The notes beneath the pieces are model-generated. The model had not been told where the DNA came from and did not search any database. It was given only the letters and a program-made list of their open reading frames with translations. Below, in pieces: positions 1-11,339 of a DNA stretch of 64,000 nt (positions are counted from its first letter, which is position 1; every line of letters starts with the position of its first letter). The position numbers were made by a program, and so were the translations under genes. The stretch is from Chloromonas sp. AAM2. Its lineage: Eukaryota > Chlorophyta > Chlorophyceae > Chlamydomonadales > Chlamydomonadaceae. The DNA lies in NCBI GenBank assembly GCA_004335635.1, contig QAXH01005470.1:1-64000 (forward strand), given 5' to 3'.

Positions 1-117
1 AGAGGCGAGCACAGCGAGGCTGCGTGCACGGTGCGCTTGGTGACCCACGCACCCCCCATGTCGTAGGTCATCGAGCAGCACGGAGTACCAGTTCGCACTG
101 AGCACAAGAAAACTTTG

Positions 118-208
118 TTTGCCAGTTCTGGGACAATTACAGGTTCATGTGAGACAATTACAGGTTCATGTGAGTGAAGTGTGTCTGTGACTGGAAGAAC
201 TGGCAAAC
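118..208. repeat. Inverted-repeat copy of the AACTGGCAA dispersed repeat
   Basis: TTTGCCAGTTCT at 118-129 is the exact reverse complement of AGAACTGGCAAA at 197-208, giving 12-bp arms around a 67-bp centre. The arms belong to the dispersed repeat also found at 9428, 11068, 21735 and 27201. The centre holds the 21-bp tandem repeat at 133-174. The whole could be a small non-autonomous transposon or a chance head-to-head pair of copies. Confidence 0.65.
133..174. repeat. 21-bp tandem repeat, two perfect copies
   Basis: The unit begins ACAATTACAGG and ends ATGTGAG. Copies lie at 133-153 and 154-174 and are identical. Confidence 0.9.
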
Positions 209-2062
209 ATCTTGTTCTGTTGATGCTTGTAACAAGTGAGCAGCCTCCACCACAAGTAAGCATTCTCTAGTGTTCTCATGAGGGTTCAGTCTGGTTCGCT
301 CAAAACGCTTGGCAACACTACCCGGACGTTACAACAGGCATCCCTTGCCTTCCCACTTGAACAGCAAGTAGCCACACCCTGTTCAAGAATAGTGGCACTG
401 CCATGAGCGTAGCCTGTCAAAGTAAGCCACGGCTGTTCGATGCTCTTATCATGCTGCATCCATCCTGGCCAACGAATGGGTTTCAAACGGTGGAGAGAAG
501 GCTCTCTATAATATTTTCATTTAAACACATGCTGATGGTGTAAGGAGCTCCAGTTCAGAACAGACTCAACGTTCTGAACGCAGACTCAGTGGTGCGCTGT
601 GCAGTCGAAGCATCTGCGCAGTGCCATCTCTTGGCGAACCCCTGAAGAAATGCCCAGCGCTCTGACAGAGCCAACTCTTATCTTCGTTGGGCACCAAAGG
701 CTCATATTCTTGGTTGGGCCACCTGCCTTGGATGGGCCCTACACAACCATGGCCTGCATTGAAGGCGCTCTTGGGGTTTCAGAGACTTGCATGGTCATTT
801 CCACGAGGTCTGTGTAGTGGTTGTTAAATGCAAAAGCACAGTGGTTCAAGAAAAGCATGGCGGTGCAAAGCTGTGCCTCGGTCTGCTGCTGTACCCCTGT
901 CAGTGCAGCACACTGGGGCAGTATGACATCTCCGCCATACTGCTCCAAACTAGTTTGCGTGCTGAACTACTTTGCGTCAAAACTTGGCTTTTTTTGTGCA
1001 AGGCCTCAAAGGTATTTCGTAGGCCATACCACACACCACAGCCAGCACGTGACAAATGCATCTGACACCTATCACTGAGGTGTCAAGTGACTCGGATACA
1101 ATGTCTGACACCTACCTTTTGAGGTGTTCAGTGAAACACCACAGCTGCCTCTCCACTGGCTTTGCCGCTTAAGAGCAGTGGTTACTTGTGGTTCATGATG
1201 ATTTGGCGCCTAACTACTTTGCATCTGTGTGAGGAGGCTGAAACGCAAATTAATGCATAACGTTTTTGCATGACGGTTTTAGCTTTACATGAGGTTTTAG
1301 CTTCACATACGCTTGCGCAAGCCCAAAACTCCCAGAAAACTAGGATGTATCAGACCGCCAACATGCAGATTTCAACACAACAATCAGGAGGCGGGGTGAG
1401 GGAAAACCAGTTCCTCAGACACGTCAGGGCCATCTTTCGAGGTCCACAATTGAGCATGGCAACTGTCTTTTCCGAGACATCGCTCCGAGTGGTGCAAGTC
1501 CACTTACCAGGATCAGAAGCGGTTTGTATTAGGTGACCTGGTCCATATCACTGAAAATCTCCGGATTGGAAATTGCCAGGCGTTTGTATGTATGTATTGC
1601 GCAGTATGCACTGTAACGGGATTATGTGCTGCAGGCCTTGACCAAAAAGAGGAAGGACGAGGATCACGACTCTAGACAACTCTACCAACCACAACAGAAC
1701 GTACAAGGGACACGTCTTTTTTTGTACTGTTTACAGTAGCAATCAAAAACTCTCTTTCTGTTTGACTGGAAAATCAATTCGAGTATCTCGGCAGCACCGC
1801 GCTGGAGCTACTGCCCAGGGGTGAAAAACTTGAATTTCACTTACATTTTCCTTACATTTCACCCGGGTTGTGCCGAGAGGCCCTGCCTTCAGACGTTCCA
1901 CGTTTATGACATCAGAAGTTGTGAAGCAGTACCGCGCTTGAGTGCTTTTAATCTCAGTGCGGAGGAGCCTTCATTTCCCTGTTACATGGATACGTAGGGC
2001 GATTGTGGCCAGAGGGAGCAGCCGACAGCACCGCTGCAGTCATTTCCAAGATGATCCCGTGG

Positions 2063-2169
2063 CTAGCGGTGCTTCAGTTGTGGGCTCGAACCTGCCGCCC
2101 AGCTCCATGCAACCAGGTCAGTTCACCTCAGTACTGGGCCCAGGAGCTGCAAAAAGCAGCCGCCAGCAA
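2063..2169 (+). pseudogene. Duplicated fragment of the CCCH zinc-finger gene's last exon
   Basis: This 107-bp stretch aligns without gaps to 5071-5177 in the last exon of the neighbouring zinc-finger gene, with about 88 of 107 bases identical by eye. In one frame it encodes SGASVVGSNLPPSSMQPGQF, against SGSSVLGSNLPSGSMHSGQF in the gene, followed by the shared TSVLGPGAA. The surrounding frame does not match the parent, and no zinc finger is seen near the fragment. It is most simply a partial tandem duplicate. It could also be an exon of a decayed paralogue. Confidence 0.7.
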
Positions 2170-2762
2170 TGTTTCACCTGGGTCTTCAAGATAAGCAGAA
2201 GTACGTCATTCCTGCCCTTTAAAGCTGCTCACCTGAGTGAGTGTATTGAGCACAATCGCGATCACGAACACAAGTCTGTTACTGATGCTGTTTGGCCATT
2301 GGCATTCTGCTCATTGCATGCCCTCCTGCAGGTCCAGTCCGCCCTAGTCAGTGGCAGCACGTGAGGCTTGAAAGGACACAGTGCATATGACCAGTGTGAG
2401 CTGCGAGAAGCTTGAGAAACAATTGGCCCCGAGACAAATCTGGTTATGGTTGAATTGGTTGCAAATCGGAGCAACCGACCCGCCAGCGATTTGATGGTCC
2501 ACTGAGTACCTGGACAGCCCAACAGGCCCACTCGGCTGCCGCTTGCACCACATGGTCAAACCCCAGATCAATGACACATGCTGCGTCCTCCGACAAACGC
2601 TGGTTTCCGATGAAACACTAGTCATGTTCCGCGCCCGATGCACAGCACAAGCTGCTTTGATCTATGCTGCGAAATACTCATGACACCCACACTGACAGGG
2701 AGTCGTCAAAGTCGTGAAACACCTTCAAGAGCCCCGCCCTCCCGTCGGCGCATTCAGCTGGA

Positions 2763-5330
2763 ATGGCCAACCCTCTTCATGGCCAGCTACATGTTGCGCA
2801 CGAGCAGCTGCAGCAGCAACCTGCAGTCTATTTCCAAGGCGCTGGAGACAATGATGGCCAGCCTCCTTCTGAACCTCCACAAGTAGGTCCCCAAGTCCCT
2901 TCAGACATTCCCTGACCGCCTATGTAGGGGTGCTTTGACGCTTCCTTAGTAGCTCACGGTTGTGTGGACCCGGGAAGACCAGGCATGCTCGTTCAGTAGG
3001 TGCTGTTGTGCCAGTAGTGCTACAGCGGAACGTGCGTTGGCTGTGCTTACTGTGCAGGTCTGCTCGTTTTATATGAGGACGGGAACTTGCGCATACGGTA
3101 ACAGGTGGGATTTGGAAGATGGTTGTGGGCACGGGCGAGTGTCAGGTAGGCAAGGTCTATTCCAGAAACTTGTCGGTTAATCCAGCAGTGCTCGCCGCCG
3201 CGCCAAGTCCAAAAACATCACCGTTCGTCCAGTGGCTCTGCGAATGCATTGGCAGCCGGTCAGGCACTTACACGTGCAGTTTGTATCACCTGCTTCTTGC
3301 GGGCATTGTATTTAGGACGGTGCGTATCACGCTGCAGATGCAAGTTCTACCATCCTCACCCGTCAGAAGTCCCGCCCCCAATTCTCAACTCCAGAGGCTA
3401 TCCCGTCCGTGCCCAAGGAGAACCGGACTGTGCTCATTTTTTGAAGAAGGTGAGTCAGGTACTGGCAAGTTCCAGGTGCGTGTAGGGAAGGCAGTTGTGA
3501 AGCTGCATGCAAATAGAGCTGTTGTGGTATGAGTGAGCTCCTTCCATCCTGCAAGTGACAGATGTGCTTTGAGAAGTACTGTGAACCTGGCCGTGAGTTT
3601 ACCCCCTTGCAGTCGTTCCGAAGTTCTTCAAGCATTTGCCCAAGTGCCTTGTACTTGCGTGTGCTTGTGTGTGCTCTGTACTGAATCAATACATAATCAA
3701 TGAAGGAGAGAGAGACGCACCAGCAGATTTGTGAGGGAGCAGTTTTGAAGACTGGCCGGTTTGCAAATCTGTTCTCTTTCTAAGGTGACCAACGATACTT
3801 TCTCTCGGCGATGGTCCAACACGTTTCATCTGGCCAGATCAGCATGGCATCACGTACCTGGTGCTCCTCCTGCCTTTTCTTCAATAAGCCGTGGCACGCA
3901 CGTCCTGAAACGTGACCATGGGTTTTCACGTGTAACCAGGTGATGCTGGTTGGCGTCTCTGTGTAGGGTTGGTGCGCTTTCGGCATGACCTGCAAGTTCA
4001 ACCACCCAGAGCTGCAGTCAGGCCCCTCCAATCTTGCTCTGGCCAGCGCACAGCCAGGCAACGTGCTGCTCACTTCAGCTGGCAGCAACACCACGCTGGT
4101 TCAAGGACCTGTGGTGTACACAGCAGGGACGGGTGGCCAGGCGTATCAGACAGTCCTTCAAGCACCGCAGGCAGTGCAACCTGGGACAACAGTCTACTAT
4201 GTGCCCACAGCATCAGGTGAGGCAACCAGTGATGATTTGGATGCTGCTTTAGGAACGTGCACTGCGTCGCACAAGGCGGCAAGAGCTGTGCTGTACTGAG
4301 CAAAGCTTTTTTGCTTGCCTTGATCCATGATTGCTTCTCCGTCAACCATCCAACACCTGCCCACCTCACAGGCACTTTTGTTTCATCTGTGGTCCAGCCC
4401 TACACTGTGCATGATACCGGAATTCCTGGTGCCCCTTCAGGGACGAGCATCATGGTGGCTCAGGCGCCCACCGAAGGCCAGCAGATGTATACCTCTGCTC
4501 CGCCGTCAACCGCAAGCACCATCTATGCAACTCCAGGCGGCTCCCAAATCTACACAGGCACACAGTATGTGGAGCCACAGCTGCTTGGTGGTTCCGGCAT
4601 GCAGCTAGTCAGCACTGCACAGCATGGCCGCCCTAGCAGCTTCACAGCGGGCGCAGGCGTGACAATGGGACGTGGAATTCTGCAGCAGCAGCCACCAGGG
4701 GGCAGGGGCCAGCTCAGGCATAGCATGGGCGCTGGGGACAGCAGCACTGCTGGTACAGTCACTTACATACAAGACGAGCCATCTAGCGTGGGACAGCAAC
4801 TGCCCACGTCTTATCTTCAAGGCCTGGCCACGCCCATGCAGCAGATGCAGCAGATGCAGCAGGGTGGATACCTGCAGCAGGCAGCGCCAGGTGGAAACGT
4901 CAGGGGACGGCAGCAACTGTCGACTGAACGCCATGTCATGCTGCCTGGCAGGGCAGGTGAGTCAAGCCACATGCTCCAATTAGAGGGAGTGTACAATCAG
5001 GGCACGGATGCCGCCAGTGGGAATCTCATGCTTTACGTGGACAGCTCAACAGGCCGGTACACGCAAGTGCCTAGCGGTAGTTCTGTTCTAGGCTCCAACC
5101 TGCCGTCGGGCTCCATGCATTCAGGTCAGTTCACCTCAGTGCTGGGCCCAGGAGCTGCGGGAGCCAGCAGCCAGCAGCCCGGGCCCCCCATGCCTTCCAG
5201 CGCCACCCAAGAAATACTGTCCTCATGGCATGGGCAAGGCCCAGCTAACCAGGAGCGACTGGTACAGGCCATGCACAGCCTGAGGTTGCAGCAGCAGCAG
5301 ATGGAGCAGTATGAGCAGCCTCAAAAGTAG
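2763..5330 (+). CDS. Plant-type CCCH zinc-finger protein, two fingers plus Gln-rich tail
   Basis: Probable RNA- or DNA-binding protein of the plant ZFN-like CCCH family. Exons with consistent phases are 2763-2882, 3058-3104, 3338-3449, 3967-4216 and 4372-5330, about 495 residues. Finger 1 (C-x8-C-x5-C-x3-H) is split by an intron: CSFYMRTGTCAYGN joins RCKFYH. Finger 2 is split between CAHFLKK and GWCAFGMTCKFNH. Splitting both fingers at junctions that restore exact spacing strongly supports the model. Conserved HP and NHP follow the final His residues. Plant relatives often carry five fingers; only two are seen here. The rest is disordered, rich in Gln, Gly, Ser and Thr, with an MQQ repeat near 4837. 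The ATG at 2763 opens a 40-codon exon ending at a GTAGGT donor; an upstream exon is not excluded. GTGAGT at 4956 could be an alternative donor. Confidence 0.82.
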
Positions 5331-5340
5331 AACATTTTCC

Positions 5341-5376
5341 AGTGTGCAGCCCAGTGTGCAGCCCAGGGTGCAGCCA
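5341..5376. repeat. 12-bp tandem repeat, three copies, just after the zinc-finger stop
   Basis: AGTGTGCAGCCC occurs twice exactly (5341-5352, 5353-5364), and a third copy, AGGGTGCAGCCA, follows with two changes. It begins 11 bases after the TAG stop, so it should lie in the 3' UTR. Confidence 0.85.
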
Positions 5377-8030
5377 CTCCTCAGTCTTATGGTTGGCTTG
5401 TTGCCATGACTAGAAGCCGCTTAGCGTGTGCCCTCCTCATCCGAGTGGCGTTAGTTCTCTCCAACGAAGCAATGTTCGTCCTAGTCTGATGCAATGAGAA
5501 GCCCTCAAGTGGTGCAGGTAAAATGGCAGTCACAACCATTGGCTGCTTTTGTTGGTATTTGGTAGATTATGTGCAGACAACATTTGACGCGATCTCATGC
5601 GTGCGCTGTGACAGCGCATCGGGCGCCAGCAAGGGCTGCAATTCCTCTCAAACCCAGCTTGGCGCATCTCATCTCAGCGAAGCAAGCCAGTTTTAAGGCA
5701 GCTTGAAGACTTGAAGTTGAAAACATGCCGCATTTCGCTCACTGATACTGCGCCCGATGGTGGGCAGCACAGCTGTTATCCAGGAAGCCTTAACCTTATT
5801 CTGTGTCCAGTGCGGTGGTGTCAGTCATCCGCCAAAACCCTGGGCATTGCAAGCTTCTCTTCCACTCACTGACTTGTCCTGTGCGAATGCACCTGGCTAT
5901 GCGCATCTGAATCACAGACTTGTCCTTGCGGCGGACTAGCTCACTCCTGTGGCAGCAAACACATGCACCTGCGCAGGCTGGAATTGAGCACAGCACCATG
6001 ACAAGCTTGCGCATGTCAATCTGACCAAGTGGCAGTAGCCATATCCATGAAAACCCCAATCCATTTAAAATGTTAACTTTGCTGCTGGTGATCTGCAATT
6101 GCTGCACTGCCATTCGTTCTCATCCAATCACCCTCTTAACCATCACTTTTCGCTCGGTGGCACATTTCTGCTGATTGATTGTCATTGGGCTTGTGCAGAA
6201 CCTCGACGTGTGCAGAAATAGTCACGCATTGCACGCTGGTTTTTGATGGGTGGTCCCACAAGGGGGGGAGGGTCTGCTGTGGGTCGCTCTGTGCGTCTGT
6301 GCACTGAGTTGTACCATGCTCTGTGGAGCTCTGCTGGTGGCCTGCCACACGTGCTGAGAGTCCGTAAGGTTATGGGCCGGAGGCTGACCACGCTGCTTTC
6401 GTTGAGTTTCAAGTTTGAATGGGTCAGCTGCACATGCACACTTTGTGGAGGCTGAAGTTGCTCGACATAATGGCATGGTTCACGTTCCCTATTTGGTTCA
6501 CTCTAATGCTGCTCTCTGAATGAATTTTGAAACAAAGGATTCGATGCATGCCTTTGGGTTTGTTGGTTCCAGCTGGCGAAATGGTGTGCGCCTGGCTTGT
6601 GTGTGCACGCGGTACTTCTGATTCACTCTCAACAAAATCACCACGGCTGGTGGAAGACTCTGATGGCCTTCACACCCGGCTGGCTATCTGCTCCCATCTG
6701 TTGCCACTTGGAAAACACCACGATTTGCGTGGATTGCAATCCTCTTCACTGCTTTTGGATTATGTGAGCTGTCACTTGATAGGTAGAGCAGGGATGGTCT
6801 GGCAGGCTACTGATGTATGCATGCCCTGCCCATGTTGTCACAAGCTGGTCCAGACGGGAACAGCAAGGACTGGTTGTTTTTGCCAGTTCATAGACCATTG
6901 ATACAAGATGATTCACTGTCTTGTGGAACGCAGACAGGCGCTGCATTGCTGCACTTGCACCATTTGTGGCAAGACACCAGGCGGTTTCCGCGACCTGGCC
7001 CTTGGTTGGCAGCGCTTTGATTGATCTGCTCACACGCAAGGCTTTACATGACAGGTGGCCTTTTGAGAAGAAAAAAGCGTGTTGGATCAGGTATTTTCCT
7101 TGTTTCATAAAGGGTGGAAGGGAGTCATACTGGTGTTGCATGCTGGTTGCAGCTCCACCACACAGTTTCCTATACTGAAAGCAATGCTCAAGGTGCACCA
7201 CATCAATTGCAACAAGAACGCAACAGTCACTTTGCGCTGCAGCAGGTTCTTGCTGCATCTTATGCCCTTACACCCCCTTTCAGTGCGCCGCCTTTCCAGT
7301 GTGTGCGGGCACAGATGAGTGGGATGCTTGCATGGGCCTTGGCAGTCGCAGGGGTTACTGGCCATGTCCGGATTGCTTGTTTGCTTGGCTTTACGTACTG
7401 CCTTGGGCCCGGGACCTAGAGACGGATTGTCAGGCTGCCACCTGGCGCAAAATAACCTTTGACTGCTGCAAAGTGCAACCAACGTGAGCGGTACAGCTGA
7501 AACGTATCTGGCTGCATTATGCGTTCATTTCTAATGTCTGTTGTGTTCAAGGTTAGTCTGTTCGTGCGTTTGTGCAATTTGCCTATGTCTTTCGGGTACT
7601 AACCTTGGCCGTGTCAGCACTCCAGGAGGGCAGCAGCTAGGACGCTAGATTCACCCTGGACGTGCTTGGCATGTTATACCAGGGCTATGGCTGGAAAGGA
7701 TGCAGTGCGAGCATGTTAAGTGCGTGCGTGGGACGCGTGGGGGACCACGGGACGTGTTTCGGGGAGCATTCACGTGTTTTCACGATTCGCTCAAGTTGTG
7801 TAATACGTCTTGGAGGGGTGCCTGCATCATGTGGAGCAGTTGTGGGCCAGGCGATGGCCATACAAGAGACCCCTGATGCATAACACGCATGTGCTTCCAT
7901 AAAACACATACTACAAACACATACACAAAGTAAGGCAGCAGTAGCTGTGCACCTCTCTGGCTGGGACCCTCTCCCCTCTTGTGACATTCAAACAGCCAGC
8001 CTCTGTTTGAATGCAGAAGGCACATCACGC

Positions 8031-8100
8031 GAGGGGAGGGATTCCAACCCATCCAACCTACATGTGAAGGGGATTGCGACACATCTGAATAGTAATGGTG
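8031..8100 (+). repeat. Dispersed repeat, family 2, copy 1
   Basis: Starts GAGGGGAGGGATTCCAACCC and matches 10030-10099 over about 70 bp with a few substitutions. Nearby, 7970-7987 carries CTCCCCTCTTGTGACA, the reverse complement of sequence just upstream of copy 2 (TGTCACAAGAGGGGAG). Copy 1 is therefore flanked by an inverted piece of the same element. Confidence 0.8.
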
Positions 8101-9427
8101 ATCAGGCTACAACTTTGATCAGCAACAACTCTGAAGTGAGCGCCTGCAGTTGCTTCAACTCTTTGCCTGTGAGCACAATGTCAAGTGAAGCTGCCCCTCC
8201 GGCATGATCTCGTATCAATGGCACCCCTCCAGATGCATGCGACTGAGGCTCATATTACCCAGCTAGAGATCAATTGACAAGCTGAATTTGCCAAGGATTG
8301 GCCTGGTGAACTGACGCTGGAAGTTAGCACGCCTAGCAGCATGTTCAGAATGGAATGGCTAACCACCTACCCTCTTTCAGAACACCAGAAGTTGATTTTT
8401 AAGTCGGACTGAGGCTAGATGCTGCCTGACATAACAGCATGTTGTGACTGCATCGATTCATGGGCTTGGGGCTACCAGCTGGATAAGATTGAGTGTCATT
8501 GCCGTTCAGGTGAGGTGAGGTTCAGTAAGGACCGCTTTGCCCACCTTGAGGAGGGCAGACGGTCAGACGACATCGTCTCAGGCATCTGCATGGTGCATGC
8601 ATGTCGATCTCCCTTGACGCACAGTCAGTTGACTTACATGGACATCGTCAGCGAACGTCAGACACCACTTCTGAGGGTTTGGAATGACCCATGGCTTCAA
8701 TGCGTGTCCTTGCTTGATAGGCAACATTACCAGTTGAGTGACACCAGCTCGCTGCATACATGTTCAGACATGTTGACATCAGAAAACTGCCACAGGACCT
8801 CTGACCTACCCTGTGTGTGACCTGTAGACTCAGTCAATAGAGCCAAATTGTTTGACTCGGACATTTTGACAATGGGGCGCTTATACAGACAAAACAAATA
8901 ACAAACTACAAAGAAATGGTAAGGGCTCAGGTCACAGCCACGGGACCCGTGAACCTGCGTGTGATGGGCGTGGCAATGTATGGCAAGGTGCTCTGTGGTG
9001 ATGCTGATGAGGGTCAATCAACAGGGACTGGAGAGGGTTATGTCCCACCCGGGTGCGTGCTTCAGGGTGGTCACAACACCTGAGGCCATAAGACATGAAC
9101 TCATCGCATGCATGAATGAGGTGGACTCTCAAGTGGAGACAGCAAAGACAGCAACAGGTTCATTGGATACTGCGGCATGCAATTGCAGATGTGCCAGTAC
9201 AACCCCTTGGTGGGTGATAGGGCTTACATACCCCTGCCTAAGGATCTGGCGACCAAGACGGGCGGGTCACACACCCATGCGTCTTTTGATATTGTAGTTC
9301 CTATCTCCTGCTTTGCTGTCCCAGAAGTGTCAATGCGACACACTGTAACAACCGCACACACCACACTATACCCAATCACACTTTACAACTGCAACACCCA
9401 TCACCAGCACTGGCTCCTGGCAATATT

Positions 9428-9464
9428 CCCAGGTATTGTCCCAGAACCGGCAAACTTGTTTTTT
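9428..9464 (+). repeat. Dispersed AACTGGCAA repeat, copy with one change in the core
   Basis: Reads CCCAGGTATTGTCCCAGAAC then CGGCAAACTTG and a T run. It matches copies at 11068, 21735 and 27201 and the inverted pair at 118-208. Confidence 0.8.
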
Positions 9465-9657
9465 CGTGTGGACGTTGTGCAGCGGGAGGATTTGCAGTGG
9501 GAGTGGGAATCCATTGCTACAGCCGAGTAGAAGGGAATCTAACTGCGTCAGCAAGGGGTGGTGAGTCCCTTGTGGCTGTCACCCGACAGAGCACCTTCCT
9601 CAATGTTTGCCGCAGAAGACTGCTTTTCTGCAGTATAAAGATTGGTCCATTTGCTTA

Positions 9658-9690
9658 GACGTGCTTCCTGCAGTGCACTCCCTCCTTGTT
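9658..9690 (+). repeat. Dispersed repeat, family 3, truncated copy
   Basis: GACGTGCTTCCTG then TGCACTCCCTCCTTGT matches the right half of the longer copies at 59076-59142 and 61973-62043. Confidence 0.7.
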
Positions 9691-10029
9691 ACATTGCTTG
9701 ACTCTTTCACAGACAATCCTCATCCAACTCTCAAGAGGCGATGGCAGTGACGCTGTGTGTTCAGAGTGCTTGTTTGGTTTGGCCAGGGACACTTGTGACA
9801 TCCAAAATCGGGGCTATCTCTGGCCTGGAACGTTGTGTTCTTTTGGACTTGAGAGTACCATGTCACCTTCTTCACCCTCATTTCTAGTGGGACCAATAAC
9901 CCAGCTTTCAGTCACCTGAGGTGCTCCGGTTGCGCAGTCGTGTGAAAGAAATCCCAGGTTGAGGCCCAGCTTGACATACTGTGCTTTGCATCTCCACCGT
10001 CACCATGTTGGGACTGATGACTGTCACAA

Positions 10030-10099
10030 GAGGGGAGGGATTCCAACCCGTCCAACCTACTTGTGAAGGGGATTGCGACACACCAGGATAGTAATGATG
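10030..10099 (+). repeat. Dispersed repeat, family 2, copy 2
   Basis: About 70 bp matching 8031-8100, including GATTCCAACCC, CCAACCTAC, GTGAAGGGGATTGCGACACA and ATAGTAATG blocks in the same order. Confidence 0.8.
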
Positions 10100-11067
10100 G
10101 TGGCCAACCCCTCGAGGTGCTATCCTGTCCGCATACGTCATGACAAGGCTTGACAGGCAGCGCCCTGCAGCTCGTGCAGCTGAGCCTCAAACTCGCGCAC
10201 TGTGGCGCTGTGCTCCTCCTTCTCCTGACGGCAGCTGTTCATCTTACATAGGTTGATAATCCAGCCCGGGCCAGTTGTTCTCGTGCTTCCTGGGATGCCT
10301 CTAGCTATCAGCTGTGAATTATATTTTTCAAGGCACTCCGTGGGCACTGGGTGTGAAACCCAGTCCTCACTCTCACAGTCATGTGTGAGAGAGCGAGAGC
10401 GCTGCCACGTCATGCTCATAGAGAAACCGTTCCCGAGACCATAAAACCCACTTTACACTGGCATCAGACAGTCAAGCTGGTCCCTATCAACAAAGAAAAA
10501 CACCAGCCTCTCCGCTTAGCCTTGAAAGCGACGGTAGCCTTGAGGGCCCTGTATTGCACCTGATGCAACTTGACCATTTCTACAGGACCAACCAGAAGCG
10601 TCACAAGACCAAGTGAGTTGGTACAAGGGTGGACACACAGACAGACCAAGCACGAGGCGATGCACTTGTTGAAAGTCTGAAAGTTGGGACCCAAAAGCCA
10701 CTGAGGCATAACGTGACACCATCGTAACTGATGACATCATCGTGCATGACACCACGGCCTCTGACGTCGACCGAAAGCTCATGACACATAAAGCCCCAGC
10801 TTTGAAACAGGAATCCATTACTCAAAACTCACACATGGTTCTGTGTGCAAGCCTAACCCACTTGATTTTCTGTTCAGTGGGCAGGCAGTGCAGGCAAGCA
10901 TTAAGGCAGGTTCTGTGCCCTGCACTGACACCGGCGGTGATGTGGTGGCGTCACCTGTCTTGAATGATTTGGTATACACTGTCATATCATGGTAGAGGAG
11001 TCGATTGATTTTGGAACAGCGTGCAGGGCTCTGTTTGAAGCCCAGCCAGGCTGGTTTCAGTGCATGA

Positions 11068-11105
11068 CCCAGGAATTGTCCCAAAACTGGCAAATTTCTT
11101 TTTTT
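11068..11105 (+). repeat. Dispersed AACTGGCAA repeat, copy
   Basis: CCCAGGAATTGTCCCAAAAC then TGGCAAATTTC and a T run, with one change in the core relative to the 21735 copy. Confidence 0.8.
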
Positions 11106-11339
11106 GCCATCCAATTTGAAGGTATAAGAAACTCGCAAGGTGTGAAGTCACTGATTGTGTACAACAAGATGGTGTGGCAGATGCTGAACACATGGTCAAA
11201 GGGTCCCTGCTTCTGCATGGATCCGTGACGGTGATCACAGAGTCTTCCTGTTCTGTTTCTGTGACACTTTGTGAGCACGGTGTGTCTCCCGTGTCACAAG
11301 GCTCAGTGAGACCAGCAGTCCTCGCGCCAATCTACATGA

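Larger units (their letters stand above)
1..2062. other. Intergenic or unresolved sequence, no supportable gene
   Basis: Open frames here are short, lack codon bias and overlap on both strands. I see no exon chain with matching splice phases. The only structure is the repeat at 118-208, listed separately. Confidence 0.6.
5377..11339. other. About 6 kb without a supportable gene
   Basis: Several open frames of 100-170 codons exist (for example near 6746-7258 on the minus strand), but they overlap others, lack GC-rich third positions and show no recognisable motif. Members of three dispersed repeat families occur here, suggesting decayed mobile DNA. I find no RNA gene. Confidence 0.55.

Noticed and set aside
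6746..7258. 170-codon minus-strand open frame in the gene-poor region
   Set aside because: No motif, no codon bias, overlapped by several plus-strand frames of similar quality; no splice partners.
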